The translations under genes and the position numbers were made by a program. Shown piece after piece: positions 29,561 through 38,185 of a stretch of 64,000 bases of DNA (the stretch's first letter is position 1; each line of letters opens with the position of its first letter). Source of the DNA: Sulfurovum sp. (GTDB lineage: Bacteria > Campylobacterota > Campylobacteria > Campylobacterales > Sulfurovaceae). The stretch covers positions 97,932 to 161,931 of the forward strand of contig NZ_WGDD01000054.1 in the NCBI RefSeq assembly GCF_015493435.1. The letters run 5' to 3'. The notes beneath the pieces are model-generated. The model was not told the DNA's origin and did no database searches. It saw nothing but the letters and a program-made list of their open reading frames with translations.

Positions 29561-30061
29561 CTATACTTCAAATTTCTTGTAAGGCAAAGTAATGATATTG
29601 TACGCTTCCGGCAGGGAGGCAGAGGGGAGAGTCTTCCATTTTTTGCCGAGTTTCTCTTTGAGGGCATCGGAAATCTTCTGCAGGGCTTCGTCAGCTTCCT
29701 CGAGGCTCAGCGGCTTGACTTCTATAAAGACTTGAACAGTTTCTTTATGTTTCCCCTGGTAGACTTGATACGCTTCGATATGCAGTGTTCTGAAGAGCTG
29801 TCTGACCAAGTGGTAGAAGCGCAGGTATTCTTCTCCTCTGTATTCCAGTACAAGATAGCTGGTGCGTCCCTCTTTGAGCAGCGGTGCGGCAGCGGTATAC
29901 TGTCTGTTGAGATGCTGGTTGAGCAGAAGGGGGGTGAGAGGTTCTTCTATACGTTCAAACTTGGCATAGAAGGTACGATGGTCGAAATGGATCTTTTCGA
30001 CGATCGTATTGCGTTTGATGTAGTAGTGGCTGTCATGAAGTTCTAAGTCAAAAACTTTCAA
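29561..30061 (-). CDS. DUF1882 family protein
   Basis: A 166-residue soluble protein with no signal or membrane segment. It corresponds in sequence style and position (directly after glyA) to the DUF1882 proteins of Campylobacter and Helicobacter (next to Cj0402/HP0183), a family restricted to this phylum and of unknown function. The C-terminal third is rich in charged helices (LSLEEADEALQKISDALKEK). The start is TTG, preceded by AAAGAG; no ATG or GTG in frame is available before an upstream stop. The 147-base gap to glyA holds nothing I can name. Confidence 0.75.
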   Translation of the reverse strand: MKVFDLELHDSHYYIKRNTIVEKIHFDHRTFYAKFERIEEPLTPLLLNQHLNRQYTAAAPLLKEGRTSYLVLEYRGEEYLRFYHLVRQLFRTLHIEAYQVYQGKHKETVQVFIEVKPLSLEEADEALQKISDALKEKLGKKWKTLPSASLPEAYNIITLPYKKFEV

Positions 30062-30209
30062 AGATGCATCTCTTTAATGCAGCAAACTGTATGAGCCGAC
30101 TGCTGACAGGCAAGGAAACTGCAGTGCAGGCGAGGTACTCAATATCGAGTCGCAGGTCGACATGGCATCCGTGTGGTTTTTGGGGACTTTGTTCAAAAAA
30201 CGTCCTTTG

Positions 30210-31460
30210 TTAGTAAATTGGTTTGTCATAGATGACAAAATTGGAAGCCAGTTCTTTCATCTCTTCCTTGATTTTTGCATGCAGTTCGCTGTCATTGATG
30301 TTGTCGAGAACATCTGCGATCCTGTTCGCAATGATTTCAAATTCCAGTTCTTTCATTCCGCGGCTTGTCAGTGCAGGAGAACCGATACGGATACCTGAAG
30401 TCACGAAGGGAGATCTTGTCTCTCCGGGAACGGTATTTTTGTTGACGGTGATACCGGCTGCCCCCAGTGCCGCATCGGCATCTTTTCCGCTGAACTCTTT
30501 GTTGAGGAATGAGACGAGAACAAGGTGATTGTCCGTTCCGCCCGATACGACATCGTATCCTCTCGCAACAAGAACTTCTGCCAGTTTTGCGGCATTGGTC
30601 TTGACTTGTTTTGCATATACTTTCCATTCAGGGGAGAGGTTGTGCTTGAAGCCTACTGCTTTGGCAGCGACCACGTGGACAAGAGGTCCGCCCTGAAGAC
30701 CCGGGAATATCGCTGAGTTGATCTTCTTGGCAATCCCTTCGTCATTGGTCATGATCATACCGCCTCTTGGCCCTGCAAGCGTTTTGTGTGTCGTTGTTGT
30801 GACCACATCGGCATACGGGAACGGACTTGGATGTTCACCGGCGCAGACAAGGCCGGCAATATGTGCAATGTCGGCAAAGAGGATGGCCCCGACTTCATCA
30901 GCGATCTCTCTGAACTTTTTGAAATCGATCTCTCTGGCATAGGCGGAGGCACCGCAGACAATGATCTTGGGCTGAACGATCTTTGCAATGTCCATGACTC
31001 TGTCATAGTTGATACGGCCGTCAAGCTCTACGCCGTAGGTAAAACTGTGGTAGTTTTTACCCGAAAAACTCGGTTTGCTTCCGTGGGTAAGGTGTCCGCC
31101 GTGGCTTAAGTCCATCCCCAGAATTTTATCACCCGCTTTGATGAGTGCCGCATAGACTGCACCATTCGCCTGGCTTCCGGAATGGGGCTGAACATTGGCA
31201 TAGTTACAGTCAAAAAGCTCACAGGCCCTGTCTATGGCAAGCTGTTCTACCACATCGGCATATTCACATCCGCCATAGTATCTTTTGTAAGGGTAGCCTT
31301 CGGCGTATTTGTTGGTAAAGACTGAACCCATTGCTTCCATAACCGACGGGATCGTGAAGTTCTCGGAAGCGATCATCTCAAGGTGGTTGGTCTGCCTCTC
31401 TCTTTCATTTTCGATAGCCTGGAAGATCTCCGGGTCAAAAGTTTCAATAGCGTATGACAT
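30210..31460 (-). CDS. glyA: Serine hydroxymethyltransferase
   Basis: GlyA interconverts serine and glycine and supplies one-carbon units on tetrahydrofolate, linking to folP. The 416-residue protein shows [69 protein letters not shown], the PLP lysine in [14 protein letters not shown], and the C-terminal [13 protein letters not shown]. The ATG has AAAGGA upstream. It is divergent from the MltB-like gene. Confidence 0.98.
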   Translation of the reverse strand: MSYAIETFDPEIFQAIENERERQTNHLEMIASENFTIPSVMEAMGSVFTNKYAEGYPYKRYYGGCEYADVVEQLAIDRACELFDCNYANVQPHSGSQANGAVYAALIKAGDKILGMDLSHGGHLTHGSKPSFSGKNYHSFTYGVELDGRINYDRVMDIAKIVQPKIIVCGASAYAREIDFKKFREIADEVGAILFADIAHIAGLVCAGEHPSPFPYADVVTTTTHKTLAGPRGGMIMTNDEGIAKKINSAIFPGLQGGPLVHVVAAKAVGFKHNLSPEWKVYAKQVKTNAAKLAEVLVARGYDVVSGGTDNHLVLVSFLNKEFSGKDADAALGAAGITVNKNTVPGETRSPFVTSGIRIGSPALTSRGMKELEFEIIANRIADVLDNINDSELHAKIKEEMKELASNFVIYDKPIY

Positions 31461-31607
31461 ACAGTTCCTTTGGGGAATAAATTTAAATGTATTTATAACA
31501 AAATTACTCTAAAAGGGTTATGAAATCAAAAAAGAGTATTTCTTTCATTTACAGTTGATTGATACTTTACTGTTATGATAACTTCAGAAAAAATTTCAGG
31601 AGCAGAA

Positions 31608-32627
31608 ATGAAACGTCCCGTACTGATATTGCTGCTTGTACTGCTTCTGTCAATATCAGGCTGGGCGAAAGACTACACCCAAAAACGTGAGGTGCGTATC
31701 TTCATTGACCGTATGGTCACACACTATCATTTCAACAGAAATGATCTGAACAGGCTCTTTTCCCGCATTACTTTTCAAAAGAGGGCGCTTGCCATTTATG
31801 TACCGGCATACAGAGCAAAATGGAAGCCGCCGAAAAGAAGAAAGAAACAGGGCTCCTGGGACCGCTATGAAGAAGTTTTTCTTAAAGCTTCGAAAGTACA
31901 GAAAGGCGTGGCCTATATGCATAAACACCAGAAAATACTTCTCAGAGCATACCGAAAATACGGAGTACAGCCGGAATACATTACAGCGATCATCGGCATA
32001 GAAAGCCACTATGGTGTCAATACAGGCAGATATCCTGTCCTTGATACTCTGACGACTTTGGCATTCGAAAAGAACAGAAGACAGAAGTTTTACCGTACAG
32101 AGCTCAAAGAATTTCTGCTGATGGCACGGCGGGAGAAAGTGGATCCCCGGCATATCAAAGGCTCTTTTTCCGGAGCGATCGGGCTGGGACAGTTCATGCC
32201 GAGCAACTACAGGCATTTTGTTGTAGACTTCAACCATGACGGCAAAAAAAGAATGAACAGTCCGGATGATGCCATAGGCAGTATCGCCTACTACTTCAAG
32301 CGTCACGGCTGGCGCAGAGGGCAGCCTGTAGCAGTACGTGTTTCCTATCCGGGCAAACGCTTCACCGGACGGAAAACAGGATATCGCTACACATACAGCC
32401 GTGCATCACTGAAACATATTTCTCCCAAATGGCATTTTGACTACCAGGGCAAGGTACATTTGATCAGACTGAAACGCTACGGTTTTGACGAACTCTGGTA
32501 CGGCACACATAATTTTTATGTTATTACACGCTACAATCACAGCAATTATTATGCAATGGCGATCTATCAGTTGGCAGAGCAGATCAAAAAAGGATATAAA
32601 AAGAAGTACGGCAGCTATTTAAGATAA
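31608..32627 (+). CDS. MltB-family lytic murein transglycosylase
   Basis: Lytic transglycosylases cleave the MurNAc-GlcNAc bond, leaving 1,6-anhydro ends that NagZ-type enzymes process further. The 339-residue product starts at the ATG with AGGAG 4-5 bases upstream and has a signal peptide (about 1-20, ending SGWAKD) without lipobox. The catalytic Glu lies in AIIGIESHYGVNTG (E132). The MltB signature GSFSGAIGLGQFMPSNYRHFVVDFNHDG and SPDDAIGSIAYYFKRHGW follow. It stands alone on the plus strand between glyA and lysS, which are neighbours in C. jejuni, so it is an insertion in a conserved order. Confidence 0.92.
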   Translation: MKRPVLILLLVLLLSISGWAKDYTQKREVRIFIDRMVTHYHFNRNDLNRLFSRITFQKRALAIYVPAYRAKWKPPKRRKKQGSWDRYEEVFLKASKVQKGVAYMHKHQKILLRAYRKYGVQPEYITAIIGIESHYGVNTGRYPVLDTLTTLAFEKNRRQKFYRTELKEFLLMARREKVDPRHIKGSFSGAIGLGQFMPSNYRHFVVDFNHDGKKRMNSPDDAIGSIAYYFKRHGWRRGQPVAVRVSYPGKRFTGRKTGYRYTYSRASLKHISPKWHFDYQGKVHLIRLKRYGFDELWYGTHNFYVITRYNHSNYYAMAIYQLAEQIKKGYKKKYGSYLR

Positions 32628-32680
32628 GCTTCAGAGTGCGCCATGCCCGCAGAAAATACCCTGGATGCGCGTAGCACAGG

Positions 32681-34321
32681 CTATTTCTTCTCCTGCGCTC
32701 TCTTGTTGCAGGCTGCTGCGTCGATACAGAAGAAGCCTTTGCCTTTTTTGGCAGGTTTAAGTTCCTCTTCGTTGGTGTTACCGCATTTTTTACAGGTATT
32801 TCCCGGTTGGCTCTCTTCAAGTTTGGCTTCGGGTTTCATGGCAGGGAAGAGGATGACATCACGAATGGAATGGTTGTTTGTCAGCATCATGACCAAACGG
32901 TCGATGCCTATGCCTTCTCCTGCGGTGGGTGTCATGCCGTGTCCGAGTGCCCTGACAAAGTCAAGATCCATGTGCATGGTCTCATCATCACCGGTTGCTT
33001 CTTTTGCTTCTACCTGCGCCTTGAAACGCTCGAACTGGTCGATCGGATTGTTCAGTTCGTTAAAACCGTTGGCGATCTCTTTGCCTGCCATAAAAAGCTC
33101 AAAACGTTCCGCAATATCAGGATTTTCGTCACTTCTTCTTGAAAGCGGAGAAATATCGATAGGATAGTCCGTGATAAAGGTTGGGTTGATGAGTTTGGCT
33201 TCAACGAATTCATCAAAAAGTTCTGCCTGAAGATAGCCGAGTGTCAGGTTCGGGTTGACCTCTACCCCATGTTCCCCAAGGTAGCTGATCGCCTTTTGTC
33301 TGTCTGTGGCCGCTTCTTCAGGCACACCTCCGATCGTGGTCAGGGCTTCAACGAACGGTACTTTGGCAAACGGTGTACCAAAGTCAATTTTCATCTCTCC
33401 GTATTGTACTTCTTTTGGCATAGCGAGCTTTTCAAAAATATAGTCGAAAAGATCTTCCGTCAGTTTCATGAGGTCATAATATGTATGATAGGCCCAGTAG
33501 AATTCAATGGAGGTGAACTCGGGGTTATGGGTCTGGTCCATTCCTTCGTTCCTGAAATTCCGGTTAATCTCAAAAACAGCTTCCATACCGCCTACCGTCA
33601 GACGTTTGAGGTAAAGTTCAGGAGCGATACGCAGGTAACGGTCTACGCCAAGCGCATTGTGGTGTGTCGTGAACGGTTTGGCATTGGCACCGCCGGGAAT
33701 AGGGTGCATCATGGGTGTTTCGACTTCGAGGAAACCGTGGTCTTCAAAGAATCTTCGGATCAGCGAAACGATTTTGGAACGCATTATGAAGGTTTGTTTG
33801 ACTTCCGGATTCATGATCATATCAAGGTAGCGCTGGCGGTAGCGTATCTCCTGGTCTGTCAGGCCGTGGAACTTTTCGGGAAGCGGAAAGATCGCTTTGC
33901 TGACCATTTTCATATCGGTACAGTGCAGCGTCAGTTCGCCTGTCTGCGTCACAAAAGGATAGCCTGTCACTTCAATGATGTCACCGACTTCAAAAAGTTT
34001 TTTGACCACATTGTTGTAATACCCTTCAGGGAGGTCATCACGGGTATAATAGATTTGTACCAATCCTTCGGAATCTTCGATCTTGGCAAAAGAAGCTTTT
34101 CCCATGATGCGGATGAACTTGAGTCTTCCTGTAAGGGTGTATCGTTTGCTCTCGTCTTTCTTCTCCTGGGCATCCTGCTCTTTAATGTAGGCACATTCTT
34201 GCAGAAACTGCGCAGAGGACACCCCTTTTTCTATTTGGCTGGGATAAGGGTTGATCCCCTCTTCTCTTAGCTTTTCCGTTTTTTTGATTCGTTCCTGAAT
34301 ATATTGATTTTCAAATATCAA
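32681..34321 (-). CDS. lysS: Lysyl-tRNA synthetase (class II) with C-terminal zinc-ribbon-like tail
   Basis: LysRS charges tRNA-Lys. The anticodon-binding OB fold ([17 protein letters not shown]) is followed by the class II catalytic core with [52 protein letters not shown] (motif 2) and [13 protein letters not shown] (motif 3). The usual end of the protein is VILFPAMKP. Here about 40 extra residues follow with four cysteines at 510, 513, 532 and 538 (CKKC and CIDAAAC), resembling a zinc ribbon. The start is TTG, with AGGAGA 5 bases upstream. fur lies upstream beyond a palindromic element. Confidence 0.95.
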   Translation of the reverse strand: MIFENQYIQERIKKTEKLREEGINPYPSQIEKGVSSAQFLQECAYIKEQDAQEKKDESKRYTLTGRLKFIRIMGKASFAKIEDSEGLVQIYYTRDDLPEGYYNNVVKKLFEVGDIIEVTGYPFVTQTGELTLHCTDMKMVSKAIFPLPEKFHGLTDQEIRYRQRYLDMIMNPEVKQTFIMRSKIVSLIRRFFEDHGFLEVETPMMHPIPGGANAKPFTTHHNALGVDRYLRIAPELYLKRLTVGGMEAVFEINRNFRNEGMDQTHNPEFTSIEFYWAYHTYYDLMKLTEDLFDYIFEKLAMPKEVQYGEMKIDFGTPFAKVPFVEALTTIGGVPEEAATDRQKAISYLGEHGVEVNPNLTLGYLQAELFDEFVEAKLINPTFITDYPIDISPLSRRSDENPDIAERFELFMAGKEIANGFNELNNPIDQFERFKAQVEAKEATGDDETMHMDLDFVRALGHGMTPTAGEGIGIDRLVMMLTNNHSIRDVILFPAMKPEAKLEESQPGNTCKKCGNTNEEELKPAKKGKGFFCIDAAACNKRAQEKK

Positions 34322-34346
34322 GCTTTCTCCTGTTCTTTCTGTTCGT

Positions 34347-34424
34347 CATTCTGGACTTGGTTCAAGATCGTCATTTTTACAGTCGTCTGTGGGATCTTGC
34401 AGATCCTGAAACAAGTTCAGTATG
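34347..34424. repeat. REP-like palindromic element between fur and lysS
   Basis: Two 23-base arms (34347-34369 and 34402-34424) are inverted copies matching at 19 of 23 positions, separated by 32 bases. The right arm contains CTGAAACAAGTTCAG, itself a small hairpin (CTGAA/TTCAG). It lies 4 bases after the fur coding region and fills most of the 107-base gap to lysS. It could form a long stem-loop in the fur-lysS transcript. Confidence 0.6.
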
Positions 34425-34428
34425 TTTT

Positions 34429-34881
34429 TTACGGGTTTTCGTTCTTCTGGCATGTCTCGCACAGACCGATGATCTTCATCGTATGGTCAGTCATTTTGAA
34501 ATGGAATTTTTCAGCGATCTCTTCTTGCTGGGTTTCGATCATTTCATCAAAAAACTCGATAATTTTTCCGCACGAAGTACAGATGAGGTGGTCATGGTGT
34601 TTTTTCAGTCCCAGTTCGTATTTCTTTCCCTGTGCACCAAAAGAAATGGAACTGGCGATCCCTTCGTTTTCAAGCAGGGTCAGTGTCCTGTAGACAGTAG
34701 CAATGCCGATCGTGACATCCGGATATTCTTTTTTGATCAGAATATAAATGTCTTCCGGTGTGAAATGCCCGTCATTTTCATAAAGGAATTTTAGAACAAG
34801 CTCTCTTTGCTTGGTGAATTTCAGCGAATTGTTTTTAAGCAGTGTTTTGAATTTGTCCAAAAGAAGCGGATAGGTAATCAT
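34429..34881 (-). CDS. fur: Ferric uptake regulator family protein Fur
   Basis: Fur represses iron-uptake genes when bound to Fe2+. The 150-residue protein has an N-terminal winged helix (FTKQRELVLKFLYE, IGIATVYRTLTLLENEGI) and a C-terminal dimerisation domain. The metal-site motif is HHDHLICTSCGKIIEF, and a second Cys pair is in LCETCQ. Position before lysS and after cvpA is that of C. jejuni fur (Cj0400), which supports Fur rather than PerR or Zur. AAAGGA lies 7 bases before the ATG. Confidence 0.93.
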   Translation of the reverse strand: MITYPLLLDKFKTLLKNNSLKFTKQRELVLKFLYENDGHFTPEDIYILIKKEYPDVTIGIATVYRTLTLLENEGIASSISFGAQGKKYELGLKKHHDHLICTSCGKIIEFFDEMIETQQEEIAEKFHFKMTDHTMKIIGLCETCQKNENP

Positions 34882-34892
34882 AGCGGTATCCT

Positions 34893-35525
34893 TTATTCTG
34901 CCGTGGCGGAAGAAATGTTTCCTTCTGCCGTTTTGTTATGCTCTGTATGTTTTTGGGGCGGCTTCAGCCCGGCAGCTTTTTTCAGTATGTCGGCTTTGGA
35001 CTGTTCCCCGAGTCCGAGTGCAGCAGGGTCAAGATGGATAATTGCGGAACCGGTTTTGATCAGATAGGGATACAGTACGGAATGTTTGACATATTTTCCG
35101 AGATTTTCTTTGACCAGTGTCACATTGGAAAGGGCCGTTACGATCAGTGCGAAAATGATGAAGTATTTTCCTCCCCCCGCAATAAAACCAAACAGCCGGT
35201 CGATAAAACTCAGTCCGCTGACACTGGTAAGCTTGGAAAGAATGGACCCCAGCAGCGTTGCTCCGAGCCATACAATAATAAGCACGGCAAGAAAACCAAA
35301 GAGCTTGAGCAGTGTAGGATTCTGCATTTGCAAAAAGTTGTCGTTAATGAAAGCGGCTGCGGTATCTGCAAAGCGGGAGCCGAAGTAGACACCGGCCACC
35401 AGCCCTGCCAGACCGAAGATCTCTTTGATAAATCCGTTCATGAAGCCTTTGATACCCAAAATAAGTACGATCGCACCTATGGTGATATCAAAGTAGTTAA
35501 AATCAACCATCGTAAAATTTGCCAT
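34893..35525 (-). CDS. CvpA family membrane protein
   Basis: A 210-residue protein with about four membrane helices (about 11-31, 34-52, 73-95 and 112-132), including FDITIGAIVLILGIKGFMNG and the FIDRLFGFIAGGGKYF motif typical of CvpA/colicin V production proteins. The C-terminal tail is soluble. Its exact function is unknown; E. coli CvpA affects colicin V export and envelope physiology. An internal ATG at 35510 is an alternative start, and neither has a convincing ribosome site. Order cvpA-fur-lysS matches C. jejuni Cj0399-Cj0401. Confidence 0.85.
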   Translation of the reverse strand: MANFTMVDFNYFDITIGAIVLILGIKGFMNGFIKEIFGLAGLVAGVYFGSRFADTAAAFINDNFLQMQNPTLLKLFGFLAVLIIVWLGATLLGSILSKLTSVSGLSFIDRLFGFIAGGGKYFIIFALIVTALSNVTLVKENLGKYVKHSVLYPYLIKTGSAIIHLDPAALGLGEQSKADILKKAAGLKPPQKHTEHNKTAEGNISSATAE

Positions 35526-35591
35526 TACGCTATTACTGCCCCTTTGCTAAAATTTCCGTATTGTATCCAGTCAAGCTGTGTTTTCTGCATT

Positions 35592-36650
35592 TTACAGTGC
35601 TTTTGTCATCTCTTCAGGCTTGTTGGCAAACTGAAGTGCCGTTTCACGGCTGATCTTGCCATCCCTGATAAATTTAAGAAGGGCCTGTGTCTGCGTCTGC
35701 ATACCTGTACCTTCCTGTCCGAGCTGCATCTGTGAATAGATCTGGTGTACTTTGTCTTCACGGATCAGGTTGGAGATCGCATGGTTGGTGACAAGTATTT
35801 CAGAGGCTGCAACCCTGCCGCCGCCCAGTTTCGGGAGAAGGGCCTGTGCGACCACGGCAACCAGGGATGTGGAGATCATCGCTCTGATCTGCGGCTGCTC
35901 ATCTCCGGTAAATACATCGATAATACGGTTGATGGTACCCGGTGCGGAAGAAGTATGGAGTGTACCGAATACCAGGTGGCCTGTTTCTGCTGCGGTCAAT
36001 GCCGCTTCGATCGTTTCTTTATCCCTCATTTCCCCGATAAGGATAATATCGGGATCCTGACGCATGGCATACTTGAGTGCGGTGGCAAAGCTTTTGGTGT
36101 CTTCACCGACACCTCTGTGGGAGAAAACACATTTTTTATTGGTATGAATGAATTCCACGGGATCTTCCACCGTAACAATGTGTTTTTGTTCCGTCAGGTT
36201 GATCTCATTAAGCATAGCTGCCAGAGTGGTTGATTTACCTGAACCTGTCGGCCCGGTAACAAGGATCAAGCCTTTTTCCCGCTTGATCAGTTTTTTGTAA
36301 ATGGTCGGTGCCCCGAGATCATCAAGAGAGGGTATATCGATGGGAATAACCCTGAAAGCTGCCGCAACATCTCCCAGTGTACGGTAGTAGTTCGCCCTGA
36401 AACGTCCGATGCCGGGCAGAAACAGTGCAAAATCAAGTTCATCATTTTCTTCAAAATGCTGTTTTTGTTTTTCTGTGATCATGGAGTAGCACATCTCTTC
36501 GATATCTTCTCCGGTGAGTTTGGGCAGGTTTACGGGCTTGAGTGCGCCGTCCAGTCTTATCTGCGGCTCTGCATTACTGACCAGGTGAAGGTCGGATGCT
36601 CCGTGTTTCACAACACTTTGTAACAGTTTTTTGATATCGAAGTCAGCCAT
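35592..36650 (-). CDS. pilT: PilT-like twitching motility ATPase
   Basis: PilT is the hexameric ATPase that retracts type IV pili. The 352-residue protein has the N-terminal PAS-like domain (GASDLHLVSNAEPQIRLDG), Walker A GPTGSGKST (about 133-141), Asp box (VEDPVEFIH), Walker B region (DPDIILIGEMRD), His box (TGHLVFGTLHT) and the PilT-specific AISNLIREDKVHQIYS loop near the end (AIRNLIRE type). No other pilus gene is in the window. Twitching is not proven; some members act in type II-like systems. Confidence 0.92.
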   Translation of the reverse strand: MADFDIKKLLQSVVKHGASDLHLVSNAEPQIRLDGALKPVNLPKLTGEDIEEMCYSMITEKQKQHFEENDELDFALFLPGIGRFRANYYRTLGDVAAAFRVIPIDIPSLDDLGAPTIYKKLIKREKGLILVTGPTGSGKSTTLAAMLNEINLTEQKHIVTVEDPVEFIHTNKKCVFSHRGVGEDTKSFATALKYAMRQDPDIILIGEMRDKETIEAALTAAETGHLVFGTLHTSSAPGTINRIIDVFTGDEQPQIRAMISTSLVAVVAQALLPKLGGGRVAASEILVTNHAISNLIREDKVHQIYSQMQLGQEGTGMQTQTQALLKFIRDGKISRETALQFANKPEEMTKAL

Positions 36651-36659
36651 AAAGATCCT

Positions 36660-37004
36660 TTATTTCAGTAGTAAATTTTGATACTGTGACTCATTATATC
36701 CAATTATTATATTCTTTTCAAAGGTAATAACCGGTCTTTTGATCAGCATGTTCTCTTTAGCCAGCCAGTGGCGTTTTTCATTGTCTGAAAGGTTTTTTTC
36801 TTTGAGTTTCAATGTTCTGTAAGTCATACCTCTGGTATTGAAAAGGGTATTGATGTCGCATTTTTCAAGCCAGTTGTCAATGATCTCCTGTGTGACAGGG
36901 GTTTCCCGAAAGTCGATGAATTCATAGGCTATCTCGTGGGCTTTAAGGAATTTTAATGCTTTTCTGACACTGTCACAGTTCTTGATGCCGTAAACGTTGA
37001 GCAT
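36660..37004 (-). CDS. ArsC/Spx/YffB-family thioredoxin-fold protein
   Basis: A 114-residue protein of the arsenate reductase-like (ArsC/YffB) family. The N-terminal VYGIKNCDSVRKALKFL has a single cysteine at the position of the active-site Cys, with no CxxC. YEFIDFRETP and FNTRGMTYR and the LIKRPVI motif are family signatures. The ATG at 37004 is 4 bases after gatC; an in-frame TTG at 37016 would overlap gatC. YffB-like proteins have unclear function and are often glutathione-linked; arsenate reduction is not implied by the sequence. Confidence 0.83.
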   Translation of the reverse strand: MLNVYGIKNCDSVRKALKFLKAHEIAYEFIDFRETPVTQEIIDNWLEKCDINTLFNTRGMTYRTLKLKEKNLSDNEKRHWLAKENMLIKRPVITFEKNIIIGYNESQYQNLLLK

Positions 37005-37008
37005 AGGC

Positions 37009-37299
37009 TTATTCAATAATCGCAGGTACTATGAAAAAGTCATCCTGACTCTCAGGTGCACGGGAAAGGATCTCTTTTGCAATGCTGTCTTCTGTCCTGG
37101 GTATGTCTTCTCTGAGCGGTGTACCGCCTTTGAGTGTCGAGAATGCCGCATCCAGGGCATCGGTATCGAGTTCGTTCAGGTTGTCGATGTATCCGAGGAT
37201 TTCGCTAAGCTGGCCCATGACTTCCTCTTTTTTCGAATCATCAATATGAAGATGAGAGAGTTTTTCCAGTTTTTCCAAAACAGTGTTGTCTATCTGCAC
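37009..37299 (-). CDS. gatC: Asp/Glu-tRNA amidotransferase subunit C
   Basis: GatC is the small subunit of GatCAB, which makes Gln-tRNA and Asn-tRNA by transamidation. The 96-residue protein shows LEKLEKLSHLHIDDSKKEEVMGQL at the start (normally read as LA.L...E), EILGYIDNLNELDTD and the C-terminal PLREDIP...IL..APE..DDFFIVPAIIE ending typical of GatC. The start is GTG with AAAGG six bases upstream. gatA and gatB are not in the window. Confidence 0.93.
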   Translation of the reverse strand: MQIDNTVLEKLEKLSHLHIDDSKKEEVMGQLSEILGYIDNLNELDTDALDAAFSTLKGGTPLREDIPRTEDSIAKEILSRAPESQDDFFIVPAIIE

Positions 37300-37315
37300 A
37301 GTTTGCCTTTTTGTA

Positions 37316-37323
37316 TGTATAAT
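37316..37323 (+). promoter_or_regulatory. -10 box in the gatC / FTR-like divergent region
   Basis: TGTATAAT on the plus strand lies in AT-rich DNA about 80 bases before the FTR-like ATG. Nearby minus-strand boxes could serve gatC. Only sequence resemblance supports it. Confidence 0.35.
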
Positions 37324-37401
37324 ATAGTAATATTCTTATTATATATTAATTTGGTTTAAGATATAACTACAATAACAAACTATAGCACCAAGGATAAAAA
37401 T

Positions 37402-37746
37402 ATGATGCAGCAATTAGACATGAGTTCACCGGAGTTTTTGGCAGAACTGGAAAAAACCAAAAAATTTACAGACAAAGTATGCAAGCAGTTCGGCTGGGTG
37501 TACCATCCGATGGAAGATGTCAATGAAGGCGTACAGCTTGGTCTGGCAAGACACAAAATGCTCTACGGCAAACGCTTCTGTCCCTGTTTTATGGTAGAAC
37601 CCGATGAAAGCAAACCGGGAAAATTCAAAAGTTCGGATGACCGTGTTTGCCCCTGTCCTCCTGCCATTAATGATGAAGTTCCCAATGAAGGAAAATGCCA
37701 CTGCGGTATTTTCTGTACGCCGGAGTATGCCAAAGAGAACAGTTAA
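37402..37746 (+). CDS. Ferredoxin:thioredoxin reductase catalytic-subunit-like protein
   Basis: The 114-residue protein carries the cysteine pattern of the FTR catalytic (beta) subunit: an early Cys (DKVCKQFGW), then FCPC, VCPCP and KCHCGIFC. In chloroplast FTR these hold a [4Fe-4S] cluster next to a redox-active disulfide that passes electrons from ferredoxin to thioredoxin. No FTR variable subunit or thioredoxin is beside it, though a rhodanese follows at 54 bp. AAGGA lies 7 bases before the ATG. Stand-alone FTR-like proteins occur in anaerobes and sulfur bacteria; the partner here is unknown. Confidence 0.88.
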   Translation: MMQQLDMSSPEFLAELEKTKKFTDKVCKQFGWVYHPMEDVNEGVQLGLARHKMLYGKRFCPCFMVEPDESKPGKFKSSDDRVCPCPPAINDEVPNEGKCHCGIFCTPEYAKENS

Positions 37747-37800
37747 TTAATGCAACTTCGGTACAATACACCTCTATTTTTTATATGAAAGGGGTATGTA

Positions 37801-38145
37801 ATGCATGAACTCTTAGCCAGAGACAATATTAATTCTGAGGATCTTGAAGCACTGCTTGAAGCAAGGGAAAAAGGAGAAGCTGATTTTCTCCTTGTAGATG
37901 TACGCGAAGATATGGAATATGATATGGGACACGTCAAAGGGGTCGATCTGCTTAAGCCGACATCGACATTTCAGCAGTGGGCAGAATCTTTTTTGAATGA
38001 GCATAACGGCAAAACAGTTATCTTTACCTGTAGAACGGGAAGCAGAAGTGCCCAGGTACAGCATGTATTCAAGAGTAACGGTTTTGATCGTGCAATCAAC
38101 CATGCCGGCGGTATTGTAACGTACCGCGGAGAGATCGAACGCTAA
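37801..38145 (+). CDS. Single-domain rhodanese-like sulfurtransferase
   Basis: A 114-residue cytoplasmic protein (no signal) with the rhodanese core: LLVDVREDMEYDMGHVKG (CH2A-like) and the active-site loop CRTGSRS with C77 as expected persulfide carrier. The Lys/Arg-rich six-residue loop fits GlpE-like thiosulfate or polysulfide sulfurtransferases. It follows the FTR-like gene, suggesting a small redox/sulfur-handling unit (inference). Confidence 0.9.
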   Translation: MHELLARDNINSEDLEALLEAREKGEADFLLVDVREDMEYDMGHVKGVDLLKPTSTFQQWAESFLNEHNGKTVIFTCRTGSRSAQVQHVFKSNGFDRAINHAGGIVTYRGEIER

Positions 38146-38185
38146 ACGACAGAACCTTTCTGTGCACCATTAAAAAAGAGATAAA

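Noticed and set aside
30062..30209. A tRNA or small RNA in the glyA-DUF1882 gap
   Set aside because: No cloverleaf, terminator or promoter could be recognised on either strand.
33269..34270. Plus-strand open frame of 333 codons opposite lysS
   Set aside because: Shadow of the lysS codons; composition is unlike proteins and there is no ribosome site.
37402..38145. CRISPR, phage or toxin-antitoxin islands around small genes
   Set aside because: The small genes here are FTR-like and rhodanese; no direct-repeat array, integrase or toxin was seen anywhere in the window.
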